The notes beneath the pieces are model-generated. The model was not told the origin of the DNA and ran no database searches. It was given only the letters and a program-made list of their open reading frames with translations. From the NCBI RefSeq assembly GCF_030053425.1, contig NZ_JASGBI010000001.1:1372001-1436000 (forward strand): a stretch of 64,000 bases of DNA. Direction: 5' to 3'. Positions 36,414 through 45,926 of this stretch are shown here, piece after piece (within the stretch, counting starts at the first letter, position 1; every line of letters begins with the position of its first letter). The translations under genes were made by a program, and so were the position numbers. The DNA comes from Lysobacter stagni. Its GTDB lineage: Bacteria; Pseudomonadota; Gammaproteobacteria; Xanthomonadales; Xanthomonadaceae.

Positions 36414-36427
36414 TACCCTCGCGTCGA
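36414..36427 (+). promoter_or_regulatory. Extended -10 element for leaderless mltB
   Basis: TGC-TACCCT, with TACCCT at 36414-36419, is spaced to start transcription at about 36426, adjacent to the ATG at 36427. It supports choosing that ATG over the upstream ATGs at 36379 and 36403. Confidence 0.35.
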
Positions 36428-37575
36428 TGACCCGACGCCACCTACCCCGTAGCGCCGTGATCAGCGCGCTCCTGTTCGCGTTGGCCGGCTGCGCCACCCA
36501 GGCCTCGGCGCCCGGCCAACACACGTCCACCCCGACTGCTTCCGCCACGCGGGATCCGGGCACGCCGGCGTTGCCGGCGCCGGTGACTTCCCAGCCGATC
36601 AATCAGGCCCGCGCCGCGTTCGTGCGCGAGACGGCCGCCCAGTACGGGATCGATCCGGCGTACATCGAATCGGTGCTGGCCAAGGCGCAGATCCGCGATG
36701 CCATCGTCGCGGCGATGTCCAAGCCCGCCGAAGCGAAGCCCTGGCGCGACTACCGCCCCATCTTCATCACCCAGGCACGCATCGACGGCGGTCGCGAGTT
36801 CCTCGCCCAGCACCGCGACGCGCTGGCGAAGGCCGAGGCGACGTACGGCGTGCCGGCGCAGGTGATCGTCTCGATCATCGGCGTGGAGACCAACTACGGC
36901 CGCAACACCGGGTCCTACCCGGTGCTGGACGCGCTGTACACGCTGGCCTTCGCCTATCCGCGCACGGGCGACCCTGCCAAGGCCGACCGCGAGAACCGCC
37001 GTGAGGCGTTCTTCCGTGGCGAACTGGCGCAGCTGTTCGCGCTGGGCAAGGAAACCGGGCTGGACATCACCACCCTGACCGGCAGCTACGCCGGTGCGAT
37101 GGGCTGGGGGCAGTTCATGCCGTCCAGCTACCGCGAGTTCGCGGTCGACGGCGACGGCGACGGCAAGCGCGATCTGTTCAACAACCTGGACGACGTCTTC
37201 GCCTCCATCGCCAATTACTTCGTGAAGAAGGGCGGCTGGGTGCGTGGCGGTCCGGTGACCGTGCGCGCCAACGCGGCCGCCAACGCGCAGCCGATCGAGC
37301 CGGAAAACCTGGACCCCGTGTACACGATGGCCGACCTGGCCGCGCGCGGCTTCCGCCCGCTCACGCCAGTGACGCCCGCGGACCAGAGCGCCACCGTGGT
37401 CAACCTGGACGGTGACGCGGGGCCGGAATACTGGTTCGGATTCCGCAACTTCTACGCGATCACCCGCTACAACATCTCCAAGCACTACGCGATGGCGGTG
37501 TACCAGCTCAGCGAGGCGATCGCCGGTCGCGACGTGCCGGTCGCCGCCACGCCCACCGGAGCGCCCGCCGCATGA
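36427..37575 (+). CDS. mltB: Membrane-bound lytic murein transglycosylase B
   Basis: 382 residues from the ATG at 36427, which gives a clean lipoprotein signal ending at Cys22 ('LFALAGCATQ'). Upstream in-frame ATGs at 36379 and 36403 would extend the signal needlessly. Catalytic Glu154 in 'IGVETNYGRNTGSYP' (the MltB glutamate), plus 'GAMGWGQFMPSSYREFAVDGDGDGKRD'. It cleaves peptidoglycan glycan strands forming 1,6-anhydro ends. Overlaps rlpA by 4 bases. Confidence 0.95.
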   Translation: MTRRHLPRSAVISALLFALAGCATQASAPGQHTSTPTASATRDPGTPALPAPVTSQPINQARAAFVRETAAQYGIDPAYIESVLAKAQIRDAIVAAMSKPAEAKPWRDYRPIFITQARIDGGREFLAQHRDALAKAEATYGVPAQVIVSIIGVETNYGRNTGSYPVLDALYTLAFAYPRTGDPAKADRENRREAFFRGELAQLFALGKETGLDITTLTGSYAGAMGWGQFMPSSYREFAVDGDGDGKRDLFNNLDDVFASIANYFVKKGGWVRGGPVTVRANAAANAQPIEPENLDPVYTMADLAARGFRPLTPVTPADQSATVVNLDGDAGPEYWFGFRNFYAITRYNISKHYAMAVYQLSEAIAGRDVPVAATPTGAPAA

Positions 37576-38723
37576 TCGGCCGGTCTCTCCACGGCATCGC
37601 CGCCCGCGCCTGCGCGGTCGCGCTGGTCCTGGGGTTGGCGGCGTGTGCGAGCGCGCCGAAGAAGTCGTCGTCCGAGGCGGTCGCCATGCCCGACCGCGAT
37701 GGCGTGCATCACAGCCCGCTGTCGGGTGGCAAGAAGAAGTCCCCATACGCCCCGGCGCAGGAAGATCCGCGCACGCGTGGCAACTACACGTCCGGCGGCC
37801 TGTACAAGCCCGGCGTCGCCGACAGCACGCCGGACCACGTCCCCGACGTGGATGCGATTCCGGAACCCGAGGTCACCAGCGAACCGCGTTCGGCCATCGG
37901 CAACCGGCCCAACTACTCGGTGCTCGGCAAGAAGTACCACGTGCTCGACAACCCCAGGGGTTATGTCGAGCGCGGCACGGCGTCGTATTACGGCCAGAAA
38001 TTCCACGGCCGACGCACGTCCAACCTGGAGGTGTACGACATGTACGCCTTCACCGCCGCCCACAAGACCCTGCCGCTGCCCAGCTTCGCCCGCGTCACCA
38101 ACCTGGACAACGGCAAGAACGTCATCGTGCGCGTGAACGACCGCGGCCCCTTCCACGATGGCCGCCTGATCGACCTCAGCTACGCCGCCGCGGTGAAGCT
38201 GGGCATCACCCAGCGCGGCACGGGGCGCGTCGAAGTGCGCGCGCTGACGCCGGGCGAGGACGCCCCGCAGGTCGCCGTCACGCCTGCCGTGCAGGCCGAG
38301 CCCGCGAAGCCGGCCACCGCGATGGACCGTCTGGTCGCGGCCATGCCCATCGCCAGCGCGAAGGCGGGGGAACTGCCGCCCGGCGTGCGCATCGCCACGG
38401 GCAAGCCGGCCGTCATCGGTGTCGTCACCGCGCCCGTGGCTCCGGCCGCGCAGATACCCGCGACGCCCGTGCCTGCCATTGCGGCCGGCGAAGGCGACAT
38501 CGTGCTGCAGGTCGCCAGCTTCACCGCCCGCGCCAATGCCGATCGGGCTCTTACGCGACTGCGTGAGGCCGGCATCGACACCGCGCGACTCACCGACGCC
38601 AGCGCCAATGGCCAGACCATCTGGCGCCTGCGCGTGGGCCCCCTGCAGGCTGAGCAGGCTCCGGAACTCGCGGCCCGTATCGCGGGTCTGGGTTTCGGCC
38701 AGCCGCAGCGCGTCCGCGACTAG
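37572..38723 (+). CDS. rlpA: Septal/lytic transglycosylase RlpA family lipoprotein
   Basis: 383 residues. Lipobox Cys25 in 'LGLAACASA'. The RlpA double-psi barrel (about 132-215) has 'ERGTASYYGQKFHGRRTSNLE', 'ARVTNLDNGKNVIVRVNDRGPF' and 'IDLSYAAAVKLG'. A C-terminal SPOR domain (about 305-382) would bind denuded glycan at the septum. A Pro/Ala-rich linker lies between. In P. aeruginosa RlpA cleaves naked glycan strands. ATGA overlap with mltB; dacC follows after 62 bases. Confidence 0.95.
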   Translation: MIGRSLHGIAARACAVALVLGLAACASAPKKSSSEAVAMPDRDGVHHSPLSGGKKKSPYAPAQEDPRTRGNYTSGGLYKPGVADSTPDHVPDVDAIPEPEVTSEPRSAIGNRPNYSVLGKKYHVLDNPRGYVERGTASYYGQKFHGRRTSNLEVYDMYAFTAAHKTLPLPSFARVTNLDNGKNVIVRVNDRGPFHDGRLIDLSYAAAVKLGITQRGTGRVEVRALTPGEDAPQVAVTPAVQAEPAKPATAMDRLVAAMPIASAKAGELPPGVRIATGKPAVIGVVTAPVAPAAQIPATPVPAIAAGEGDIVLQVASFTARANADRALTRLREAGIDTARLTDASANGQTIWRLRVGPLQAEQAPELAARIAGLGFGQPQRVRD

Positions 38724-38726
38724 AAT
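38721..38726 (+). promoter_or_regulatory. Possible -10 element before dacC
   Basis: TAGAAT overlaps the rlpA stop codon and would start transcription about 38733, leaving a leader of some 50 bases to dacC. No clear -35. dacC could equally be read from the upstream operon. Confidence 0.3.
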
Positions 38727-38785
38727 TTGTCCCACCACCGTTTTGACCGGCCGGTACCGCCCCGGCCTCTGGAGTCGTTGAAAAG

Positions 38786-39997
38786 ATGAAAGTCCCCGCT
38801 CTTGCCAGAGCCGCCGTCGTCGCGGCCGCCGCCACGCTCGTGGCCGGCCTCGCCCTCGCGCAGACCACGCCGCAGCCCGCCCCGCTGCCGGCCGCCAGCG
38901 ACTCGCTGCCCGTGCCGCCTCCGCCGCAGATCGCCGGCACCGCCTGGATCCTGATGGACGCCGAGAGCGGCAACGTCCTGGCTGGCGAGAACTACGACCA
39001 GCGCGTCGAGCCGGCCAGCATCACCAAGGTCATGACCAGCTACGTGATCGCCGCGGAAATGGCCGCCGGCAAGGTCAAGGGCGATGACCAGGTCATGATG
39101 ACCGAGAACGCCTGGCGCGTCGGCGGTGCCGGCACCGACGGCAGCTACTCCGGCTTCGAGGTCAACAAGACCGCGCCGCTGCTGGAAATGGAAAAGGGCA
39201 TGGTGGTGCAGTCGGGCAACGACGCCGCCATCGCGCTGGCCGAACACGTCGCCGGCAGCACCGATGCCTTCGCCGCGCTGATGAACCAGTACGCCGCGCG
39301 CATCGGCATGACGGGTTCGCACTTCGTGAATCCGCACGGCCTGTCCGACCCGAATCACTTCTCCACCGCGCACGACCTGGCCCGTCTTGGCCGCGCGCTG
39401 ATCCACGACTACCCGGTCGCGTACTCGTACAACAAGATCAAGGAATTCACGGTCGGTCCGATCACGCAGCCCAACCGCAACCTGCTGCTGTGGCGCGATC
39501 CGTCGGTCGACGGCATCAAGACCGGGCACCACTCCGGCGCCGGCTACTGCCTGATGGCGTCGGCCAAGCGTGGCGACCAGCGCCTGATCTCCGTGGTCAT
39601 GGGCTCCACCAGCGAGAACCAGCGCGCAGTGGATTCGCAGGCGCTGCTCAACTGGGGCTTCCGTTTCTTCGAAACGCATCGCCTGTACGACCCGGGCAAG
39701 GCCATCGCCAAGCAGAAGGTGTGGAAGGGCGCCACCGACCAGGTGGAGCTCGGCGTCGCCGAACCGCTGCTGGTGACCGTGCAGCGCGGCAAGTACAACC
39801 AGCTCAAGCCGATGATGGACGTGCCCAAGACGCTGGTCGCGCCGATCGCCAAGGGGCAGAAGATCGGCACGATCAAGGTGATGCTGGACGGCAAGGTCGT
39901 CTCGCAGCGTCCGCTGGTCGCGCTCAACGCGGTGGAGCAGGGCGGCTTCTTCAAGCGCCTATGGGACGAGTTCTGGATGTGGTGGGAGTCGGACTGA
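38786..39997 (+). CDS. dacC: D-alanyl-D-alanine carboxypeptidase (PBP5/6 type)
   Basis: 403 residues with a signal peptide (about 1-28). S11 peptidase motifs: Ser78-x2-Lys81 in 'ASITKVMT', Ser143-Gly-Asn145 in 'VQSGNDAAI', and Lys245-Thr-Gly in 'IKTGHHSGAGYC'. A C-terminal beta-sheet domain is followed by the amphipathic anchor 'GGFFKRLWDEFWMWW'. It trims the terminal D-Ala from stem peptides. A terminator follows 31 bases after the stop. Whether it equals E. coli DacA or DacC is not decided. Confidence 0.95.
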   Translation: MKVPALARAAVVAAAATLVAGLALAQTTPQPAPLPAASDSLPVPPPPQIAGTAWILMDAESGNVLAGENYDQRVEPASITKVMTSYVIAAEMAAGKVKGDDQVMMTENAWRVGGAGTDGSYSGFEVNKTAPLLEMEKGMVVQSGNDAAIALAEHVAGSTDAFAALMNQYAARIGMTGSHFVNPHGLSDPNHFSTAHDLARLGRALIHDYPVAYSYNKIKEFTVGPITQPNRNLLLWRDPSVDGIKTGHHSGAGYCLMASAKRGDQRLISVVMGSTSENQRAVDSQALLNWGFRFFETHRLYDPGKAIAKQKVWKGATDQVELGVAEPLLVTVQRGKYNQLKPMMDVPKTLVAPIAKGQKIGTIKVMLDGKVVSQRPLVALNAVEQGGFFKRLWDEFWMWWESD

Positions 39998-40027
39998 CAC
40001 CCCGCGCGAACGCAACCGCATCGACGA

Positions 40028-40058
40028 AAGGGCCGGCACATGCCGGCCCTTCCTTTTT
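40028..40058 (+). terminator. Rho-independent terminator after dacC
   Basis: 11-bp perfect stem AAGGGCCGGCA (40028-40038) / TGCCGGCCCTT (40041-40051), then a T-run TTTTT at 40054-40058. It ends the elongasome transcript after dacC. Confidence 0.88.
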
Positions 40059-40243
40059 GCCCGACCGTCATCCCATCGTGTCCATGCCGACGTGCGAATG
40101 GGAGAAGTCCTAGAGAGTGCTACCGCCCCAAATGTTTTGATCAGCTTCGAGCCAGGCGACTGCATGGCTCATGAGGTTGGCGAGCGCGTCCCGATGCATC
40201 GGGTTCACGGTGCCGGCACGGCATTCATTACGTGGAGCGGGTT

Positions 40244-41212
40244 ATGAAAGGCGGTAAGACGCATGTCGTCGTAGCTGCGGGTACGTTGGGGTTGAGCGTT
40301 CTGCTGGGCACAGGTCCCGCGCTGGCCGGCGCGGATCGCGAGGGTGCAAAGAGAGTCGACATGCCCGTCTGCGACACCCGGCTCGGCAGTATTTCGGTGA
40401 TCGAACCGGAGGACTCCGTCGACTGGTGGTCCGGGCAACAGCTTCCGGCGCCTTCAAAGCTGATCAAGGCCTTCGTCAACCAGTCCGGCTGCTTCACTCT
40501 GGTGGACCGGGGTGCGGGACTGGATGCAGCGCTTGCCGAGCGCGAACTCTCTTATGGCGGTGAGCTGCGTGCGCAGTCCAACGTCGGCAAAGGGCAGGTC
40601 AGGGCCGCCGACTATGTGCTGGTGCCGGACCTGGTCGCCAGGAACGAAAACGCAGGGGGTGCAAGCCTGGTCGCAGGCCTGCTGGGCGCGGTGGTTGGCG
40701 GCGATGCGGGCTCGATCCTCGCAAGCATGGACTTCCGCAAAAAGACCGCCGACGTCGTGCTTACCCTGACCGATGTCCGATCTTCGGAGCAGGTCGCAAC
40801 GGTGGACGGCAGCGCAAAGAAGAGCGATGTCAGCCTGGGCGGAGCCACCTTGTGGCACGGCACGCGGCCGGGGGGCATCGGCCTGTCCGGATACACCAAC
40901 ACCGAGATCGGTCGCGTAATCGCGCTCGCGTATCTGCAAGCCTACGCGGGCCTGGTCGAGCAGATGCGTGGACGTAACGGTGCTCCGTCGGCAGACAACG
41001 CACAACGGGCGGTTACCGTCATCAAGCCGGCGCGCCTGTTCACCACGGCGGCCGGTACCAAGGTCGTGCGTGGGCTCGATGCGGGGATGATGCTGTACCC
41101 CACCGGCAACAAGGACGGCGTGATGTGGGAGGCTGAGGACGAGTTCGGCAACAAGGGTTGGGTCTCCTCCACGCTGCTGGAGCTGTCCAAGCGGGATCCC
41201 CGCGATTCCTGA
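40244..41212 (+). CDS. CsgG/HfaB-like exported protein with SH3-like C-terminus
   Basis: 322 residues from the ATG at 40244 (ribosome site GGAG at 40234-40237; a GTG at 40232 is less likely). Signal peptide about 1-28, ending 'PALAG'. The core 'SKLIKAFVNQSGCFTLVDRG' followed by 'AADYVLVPDLVARNENAGGAS' matches the CsgG/HfaB outer-membrane fold. The C-terminal stretch 'LYPTGNKDGVMWEAEDEFG' then 'GWVSSTLLEL' looks like a bacterial SH3 domain. No curli genes are nearby. Base composition here looks lower in GC than its neighbours, suggesting insertion. Confidence 0.75.
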   Translation: MKGGKTHVVVAAGTLGLSVLLGTGPALAGADREGAKRVDMPVCDTRLGSISVIEPEDSVDWWSGQQLPAPSKLIKAFVNQSGCFTLVDRGAGLDAALAERELSYGGELRAQSNVGKGQVRAADYVLVPDLVARNENAGGASLVAGLLGAVVGGDAGSILASMDFRKKTADVVLTLTDVRSSEQVATVDGSAKKSDVSLGGATLWHGTRPGGIGLSGYTNTEIGRVIALAYLQAYAGLVEQMRGRNGAPSADNAQRAVTVIKPARLFTTAAGTKVVRGLDAGMMLYPTGNKDGVMWEAEDEFGNKGWVSSTLLELSKRDPRDS

Positions 41213-41315
41213 GTCCACCTGCCCGGGATCGATGCCCGCGGCGGGCCATGCCCTCCGCATTCCGGGAGATTGCGATGCCTTGGGTTCACTGGGCGGCGGA
41301 CCCATAATGACCGCC

Positions 41316-41594
41316 ATGGAAATCAAATCCGACAACCCGGACCACGGCTTCCAGTTCCCGGGCACCTTCGAGCTCAGCGCCATGGGCGCGGCCGAGAAGG
41401 ACCTGGAAACGGTGCTGCCGACGCTGCTGATGGACGCCGGCATCGAAGTGGTGCAGGAAACCGTCAACTGGAAGTTGTCCAGCAACGGCCGTTACGTCTC
41501 GGTCCGCATCACCTTCCGCGCCCAGAGCCGCGAGCAGTACGACCAGGCGCACCAGGTGCTGCGCGATCATCCGGAAGTGAAGTGGACGCTCTGA
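41316..41594 (+). CDS. ybeD: YbeD-family (DUF493) protein
   Basis: 92 residues from the ATG at 41316; an ATG at 41307 adds three residues. The family pattern '[16 protein letters not shown]' and C-terminal 'HPEVKWTL' are intact. The family has an ACT-like fold and unknown function. It commonly precedes lipB. The lipB start codon overlaps its end. Confidence 0.9.
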   Translation: MEIKSDNPDHGFQFPGTFELSAMGAAEKDLETVLPTLLMDAGIEVVQETVNWKLSSNGRYVSVRITFRAQSREQYDQAHQVLRDHPEVKWTL

Positions 41595-42274
41595 GCGATC
41601 CGGTCGGGGTTTCGCCGGAGACACCGCCCGCGCTGCCGCCGACGCAGGTGCGCGACCTGGGCCGGCGCACCTACGAGCCCGTCTGGCATGCCATGCAGGC
41701 CTTCACCGACGCCCGCACCGCTGACACGCCCGACGAGCTGTGGCTGGTCGAGCACGATCCCGTCTTCACCCTCGGCCAGGCGGGCAAGGACGAGCACGTG
41801 CTGTTCCCGGGCGATATCCCGGTCATCCATGTCGACCGCGGCGGCCAGGTCACGTACCACGGCCCGGGCCAGATCGTGCTGTACCCGCTGCTGGACCTGA
41901 AGCGCCTCAAGGTCGGCGTGAAGGACTACGTGCATCGCATCGAGCAGGCGATGATCGACACCCTGGCCGACTGGAACATCCATGCCGAACGCCTGGACGG
42001 CGCGCCCGGCGTGTACGTGAACGGCGCGAAGATCGGCGCGCTCGGCATCCGCGTGCGTCGCGGATGCACGTTCCATGGGCTGGCCTTCAACATCGCCATG
42101 GACCTGGAGCCCTTCCAGCGCATCAATCCGTGCGGATACCAGGGGCTTCAGGTGACCTCGATGCTAGACTTGGGCGGCCCTTCCGGGCTGGAGGCGGTCA
42201 AGCCGGTGCTCATCGGGCACGTGGCGCGCCAGTTCGGTCTGCAGGTCGAGGCGGCCCCGCCGCCGACGTTCTAG
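41582..42274 (+). CDS. lipB: Octanoyl-ACP:protein octanoyltransferase
   Basis: 230 residues from the GTG at 41582 ('VDALSDPVG'), inside the end of ybeD. Active site Cys184 in '[11 protein letters not shown]' and Lys150 in 'NGAKIGALG'. Substrate-binding '[18 protein letters not shown]' is complete. It transfers octanoate from ACP to lipoyl domains, the first step of de novo lipoate attachment. lipA follows after 57 bases. The ATG-less start rests on homologues beginning with 'MDA'. Confidence 0.95.
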   Translation: MDALSDPVGVSPETPPALPPTQVRDLGRRTYEPVWHAMQAFTDARTADTPDELWLVEHDPVFTLGQAGKDEHVLFPGDIPVIHVDRGGQVTYHGPGQIVLYPLLDLKRLKVGVKDYVHRIEQAMIDTLADWNIHAERLDGAPGVYVNGAKIGALGIRVRRGCTFHGLAFNIAMDLEPFQRINPCGYQGLQVTSMLDLGGPSGLEAVKPVLIGHVARQFGLQVEAAPPPTF

Positions 42275-42331
42275 AACCCTTCCCGACGCGCTCCGCCCAC
42301 GGAGCCGCCGCTCCAGAGATCCACGCCCGAC

Positions 42332-43348
42332 ATGACCGAGTCCGCCCCCAAGACCATTCCGCTCGCGGTGGTGAGCGGCGGTGACGCGCCGTCCACGCTG
42401 CAGCCCGGTGTGAAGCAGGTGGCGGGCGACAAGATCGCGCGCTCGCCGGTGCAGTTCGCCGACGCCCCCGTGCTGCGCAAGCCGTCGTGGATCCGCGTGC
42501 GCATTCCCTCGGGCAACTCGGTGCAGCAGCTCAAGGCCAAGCTGCGCGAGAACCGCCTGGTCACCGTGTGCGAGGAAGCCAGCTGCCCGAACATCCACGA
42601 GTGCTTCAGCCACGGCACCGCCACGTTCATGATCCTGGGCGAGGTCTGCACCCGCCGCTGCAGCTTCTGCGATGTCGCCCACGGCCGGCCGAAGCCGCCG
42701 GATCCGACCGAACCGCTGAACCTGGCGACGACCGTTGCCGACATGCGCCTGAAGTACGTGGTGGTGACCAGCGTCGACCGTGACGACCTGCGCGACGGCG
42801 GCGCCCAGCATTTCGTCGATTGCATCGCCGCGATCCGCGAGCACAGCCCGCGCACGAAGATCGAGGTCCTCACGCCCGACTTCCGCGGCAAGGGCCGCAT
42901 GGAGCGCGCGCTGGAAATCCTGGCGACCAACCCGCCGGACGTGTTCAACCACAACGTCGAAACCGTGCCGGAGCTGTACCGCAACGTGCGTCCGGGCGCG
43001 GATTACCAGTGGTCGCTGACGCTGCTGAAGAAGTTCAAGGCGCAGCATCCGGAGGTCGCCACCAAGAGCGGCATCATGCTCGGCCTGGGCGAGGACATGG
43101 AGCAGGTGCAGGGCACCCTGCGCGACCTGCGCGCGCACGACGTCGACATGATCACCATCGGCCAGTACCTGCAGCCGAGCGCCCATCACCATCCGGTGTT
43201 GCGCTACTGGACGCCGGACGAGTTCAAGGCCCTGGAGGAGTACGGCTACGCGCTGGGTTTCTCCCACGTCGCCTCCGGCCCGCTGGTCCGATCCTCCTAT
43301 CACGCCGACCGTTCGGCGATGGAAGCCGGCGTCGTCGCCGCCGGCTGA
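42332..43348 (+). CDS. lipA: Lipoyl synthase
   Basis: 338 residues. Radical SAM enzyme with Cys106-x3-Cys110-x2-Cys113 ('CTRRCSFC') and the auxiliary cluster Cys80, Cys85, Cys91 ('[12 protein letters not shown]'). C-terminal 'SSYHAD' supplies the cluster Ser ligand. It inserts two sulfurs into octanoyl-lysine. About 35 residues of N-terminal extension precede the core, as in other gammaproteobacteria. Works directly after LipB. Confidence 0.97.
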   Translation: MTESAPKTIPLAVVSGGDAPSTLQPGVKQVAGDKIARSPVQFADAPVLRKPSWIRVRIPSGNSVQQLKAKLRENRLVTVCEEASCPNIHECFSHGTATFMILGEVCTRRCSFCDVAHGRPKPPDPTEPLNLATTVADMRLKYVVVTSVDRDDLRDGGAQHFVDCIAAIREHSPRTKIEVLTPDFRGKGRMERALEILATNPPDVFNHNVETVPELYRNVRPGADYQWSLTLLKKFKAQHPEVATKSGIMLGLGEDMEQVQGTLRDLRAHDVDMITIGQYLQPSAHHHPVLRYWTPDEFKALEEYGYALGFSHVASGPLVRSSYHADRSAMEAGVVAAG

Positions 43349-43507
43349 GCCGCGCTCGTTTCCACGCTCACGCATCTTTGATCGGAAAAGCCCGAGGCTT
43401 AGCCGTGCCTGACGGCTTCCCGTCGCCCAGCTGAACGCGGTCGCGTGAATGGGCGGAGGTGAGGCCCGCAGCACGCTTAATCCCACCCCCGGTGGGTGAC
43501 AGTCGCT

Positions 43508-43536
43508 GCAACTTTCGGCACTGTGGGGTTGTCTGA
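43508..43536 (+). promoter_or_regulatory. Weak sigma-E-like promoter candidate before prc
   Basis: GCAACTT at 43508-43514, a 17-base spacer and TCTGA at 43532-43536 loosely match the sigma-E consensus (GGAACTT, 16 bases, TCnAA). Prc is an envelope protease, so envelope-stress control is plausible. The rest of the 43349-43609 gap holds no recognisable gene. Confidence 0.3.
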
Positions 43537-43609
43537 CGCCGGGTCCATTCTGCGTTTCGACTCCTTGAGTTCCCCTATTTGGCCGCCCCGCGGCCGCGAA
43601 GCCTCCGCG

Positions 43610-45871
43610 ATGAAAGCCAAGACCACGCCCGCCACCGTCCTTGTCGCCCTCCTGCTGACCACCCCCGTGGCTCTGCTGGCGCAGTCCGACAGTTCCACCG
43701 ACAAGAAGACTTCGCAGGTCCAGCTTCCGGAGCACGAGAAGCCGAACCTCATCCGGTCGATGGAGCCGTCGCCGCTTCCGCGCGCGGCTACCGCCGACCA
43801 GACCACCGCCGCCAAGCTGGTGTACGGGCTGCTGTCCGACAGTCGCTACGCGTACCGTCCGGTCACGCTCGACGACACGCTCTCGGCCGACATCTACAAG
43901 CGCTATCTCGAATCGCTCGACGGTGGCAAGCAGTTCTTCACCGCGCAGGACATCGCCAAGTTCGACGCCTACAAGCTCAAGCTGGACGATGCGATCAAGA
44001 GCGGCGACCTGGCGCCGGCGTACGCGATCTTCTCCACCTACAAGCAGCGCGTCGACCAGCGCGTGACCTTCGCGCGCAACCTGCTCAAGCAGGACATCTT
44101 CGATTTCAGCGGCACTGACCGCTACGAGTACGACCGCGAGGACGCACCGTGGGCGACGGACGCCGCCGCGCTCGACGCGCTGTGGAAGGCCTCGGTGCGC
44201 AACGACTGGCTGCGCCTGAAGCTGGCCGGCAAGAAGCCGGAGGACATCCGCAAGACGCTCGACAAGCGTTACGCGAACATGGGCAAGTCGATCGCCGAAT
44301 TGAAGGGCGAGGACGTGTTCCAGACCTTCCTCAACAGCTACGCCAATTCGGTCGACCCGCACACCGATTACTTCACGCCGAAGACGGCCGACAACTTCAA
44401 CGTGTCGATGTCGCTTTCGCTGGAAGGCATCGGCGCGGTGCTGCAGAAGCAGGACGACGTGGTCGCGATCCGCGAGATCGTGCCCGGCGGTCCGGCCGGC
44501 AAGTCCGGCAAGCTCAAGCCCGGCGACCGCGTGGTCGCCGTGGGACAGGGCGAAAGCGGTGCGATGGAAGACGTGATCGGCTGGCGCATCGACGATGTCG
44601 TCGCCAAGATCCGCGGCGCCAAGGGCACGAAGGTGCGCCTGGATGTCATCCCGGCCGAAGCGGGCCTGGACAGCCAGCCGCAGCGCCTGGTGCTGGTGCG
44701 CGACAAGGTGCGCCTGGAAGACCAGGCCGCCAAGTCCAAGGTCATCACCATTCCCGCCACCGAGGGCGGTCCGCAGAAGCGCATCGGCGTGATCGAGCTG
44801 CCGGGCTTCTACCAGGATTTCGAAGGCCGCCGGAAGAACAGCAGCGATTACGCCTCGGCCACCCGTGACGTCGCCAAGCTGCTGGAAAAGCTGCGCGGCG
44901 AAAAGGTCGACGGCGTGGTGCTGGACCTGCGCAACAACGGCGGCGGTTCGCTCAATGAAGCCATCGAGCTCACCGGTCTGTTCATCGATCGTGGTCCGGT
45001 CGTGCAGGTGCGCGAATCCGGCGGCCGCGTCAGCGTGGAAGGCGACAGCGACACCGGCATCGCGTGGGAAGGCCCGCTGGCGGTGCTGATCAACCGCGGT
45101 TCGGCTTCGGCGTCGGAGATCTTCGCCGGCGCGATCCAGGACTACGGTCGCGGCCTGGTCATCGGCGAGACGAGCTTCGGCAAGGGCACAGTGCAGAACC
45201 TGGTCGACCTGGACCGCTGGCCGGCCAACGAGGAAGCGCGCTTCGGCCAGGTGAAGCTGACCATCGCGCAGTTCTTCCGCGTCAGCGGCGGTTCCACGCA
45301 GAACAAGGGCGTGGTGCCCGACGTCGCGTTCCCGGTGTCGGTCGACGCCAGCGAATACGGCGAGAGCACCTACGACAACGCGCTGCCGTGGACGCGCATC
45401 TCGGCCGTGCCGCACACCGCGTATGGCAACTTCGCGCCGCTGCTGCCCAAGCTGGAAGCGCTGCACACCGCGCGCATCGCCAACGACAAGGAATTCCAGT
45501 GGTGGTCGCAGGACGTTGCGGAGTTCCGCGAGGAGCGCGCGAAGAAGTGGGTCAGCCTGAATGAGGCCGATCGCCGCGCCGAGCGCGACCGCGAGGATGC
45601 CAAGCGCAAGACGCGCCAGGAACAGCGCAAGGCGCTGGGGCTGGACCTCGACCCGCTGGCCGACGACTCCTTCGACGACGGCCTGTCCGCCAACGAGCGC
45701 GACATCGCCAAGGACGCCGAGCGCGAGAAGCTGGCCGACAAGCGTCCGGACCCGCTGCTGCGCGAATCGGCGGCGATCCTGGCCGACGCGGTGCGTCTGC
45801 TGAACGCGGATCGCCAGCTGTCCGCGCAGGTGCTGCCGACGGCGACTATCGCGGGCCATTGGGCCGACTGA
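43610..45871 (+). CDS. prc: Tail-specific periplasmic protease Prc (C-terminal processing peptidase)
   Basis: 753 residues from the ATG at 43610, with a signal peptide (about 1-25, 'VALLAQ'). The PDZ domain lies near 240-320 ('EIVPGGPAGKSGKLKPGDRVV'). S41 catalytic dyad: Ser500 in 'NRGSASASEIF' and Lys525 in 'TSFGKGTVQ', with the same 25-residue spacing as E. coli Prc. The C-terminal third is highly charged. It degrades proteins with nonpolar C-termini in the periplasm. An 11-bp UUCG hairpin follows. Confidence 0.95.
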   Translation: MKAKTTPATVLVALLLTTPVALLAQSDSSTDKKTSQVQLPEHEKPNLIRSMEPSPLPRAATADQTTAAKLVYGLLSDSRYAYRPVTLDDTLSADIYKRYLESLDGGKQFFTAQDIAKFDAYKLKLDDAIKSGDLAPAYAIFSTYKQRVDQRVTFARNLLKQDIFDFSGTDRYEYDREDAPWATDAAALDALWKASVRNDWLRLKLAGKKPEDIRKTLDKRYANMGKSIAELKGEDVFQTFLNSYANSVDPHTDYFTPKTADNFNVSMSLSLEGIGAVLQKQDDVVAIREIVPGGPAGKSGKLKPGDRVVAVGQGESGAMEDVIGWRIDDVVAKIRGAKGTKVRLDVIPAEAGLDSQPQRLVLVRDKVRLEDQAAKSKVITIPATEGGPQKRIGVIELPGFYQDFEGRRKNSSDYASATRDVAKLLEKLRGEKVDGVVLDLRNNGGGSLNEAIELTGLFIDRGPVVQVRESGGRVSVEGDSDTGIAWEGPLAVLINRGSASASEIFAGAIQDYGRGLVIGETSFGKGTVQNLVDLDRWPANEEARFGQVKLTIAQFFRVSGGSTQNKGVVPDVAFPVSVDASEYGESTYDNALPWTRISAVPHTAYGNFAPLLPKLEALHTARIANDKEFQWWSQDVAEFREERAKKWVSLNEADRRAERDREDAKRKTRQEQRKALGLDLDPLADDSFDDGLSANERDIAKDAEREKLADKRPDPLLRESAAILADAVRLLNADRQLSAQVLPTATIAGHWAD

Positions 45872-45900
45872 CCGGGTCGTGACCCATCGCAAGGATCGGA

Positions 45901-45926
45901 TAGCGGGCGCCTTCGGGCGCCCGCTA
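45901..45926 (+). terminator. Stable UUCG-tetraloop hairpin after prc
   Basis: TAGCGGGCGCC (45901-45911) pairs perfectly with GGCGCCCGCTA (45916-45926) around a TTCG loop, an exceptionally stable RNA hairpin. A T-run is absent (CGCTTTGG follows), so it may pause or stabilise the transcript rather than terminate it. The right arm contains the TA of the next gene's -10. Confidence 0.5.

Noticed and set aside
40060..40243. A small gene between the dacC terminator and the CsgG-like gene
   Set aside because: Only short frames with no ribosome site or conserved pattern were seen; treated as promoter region.
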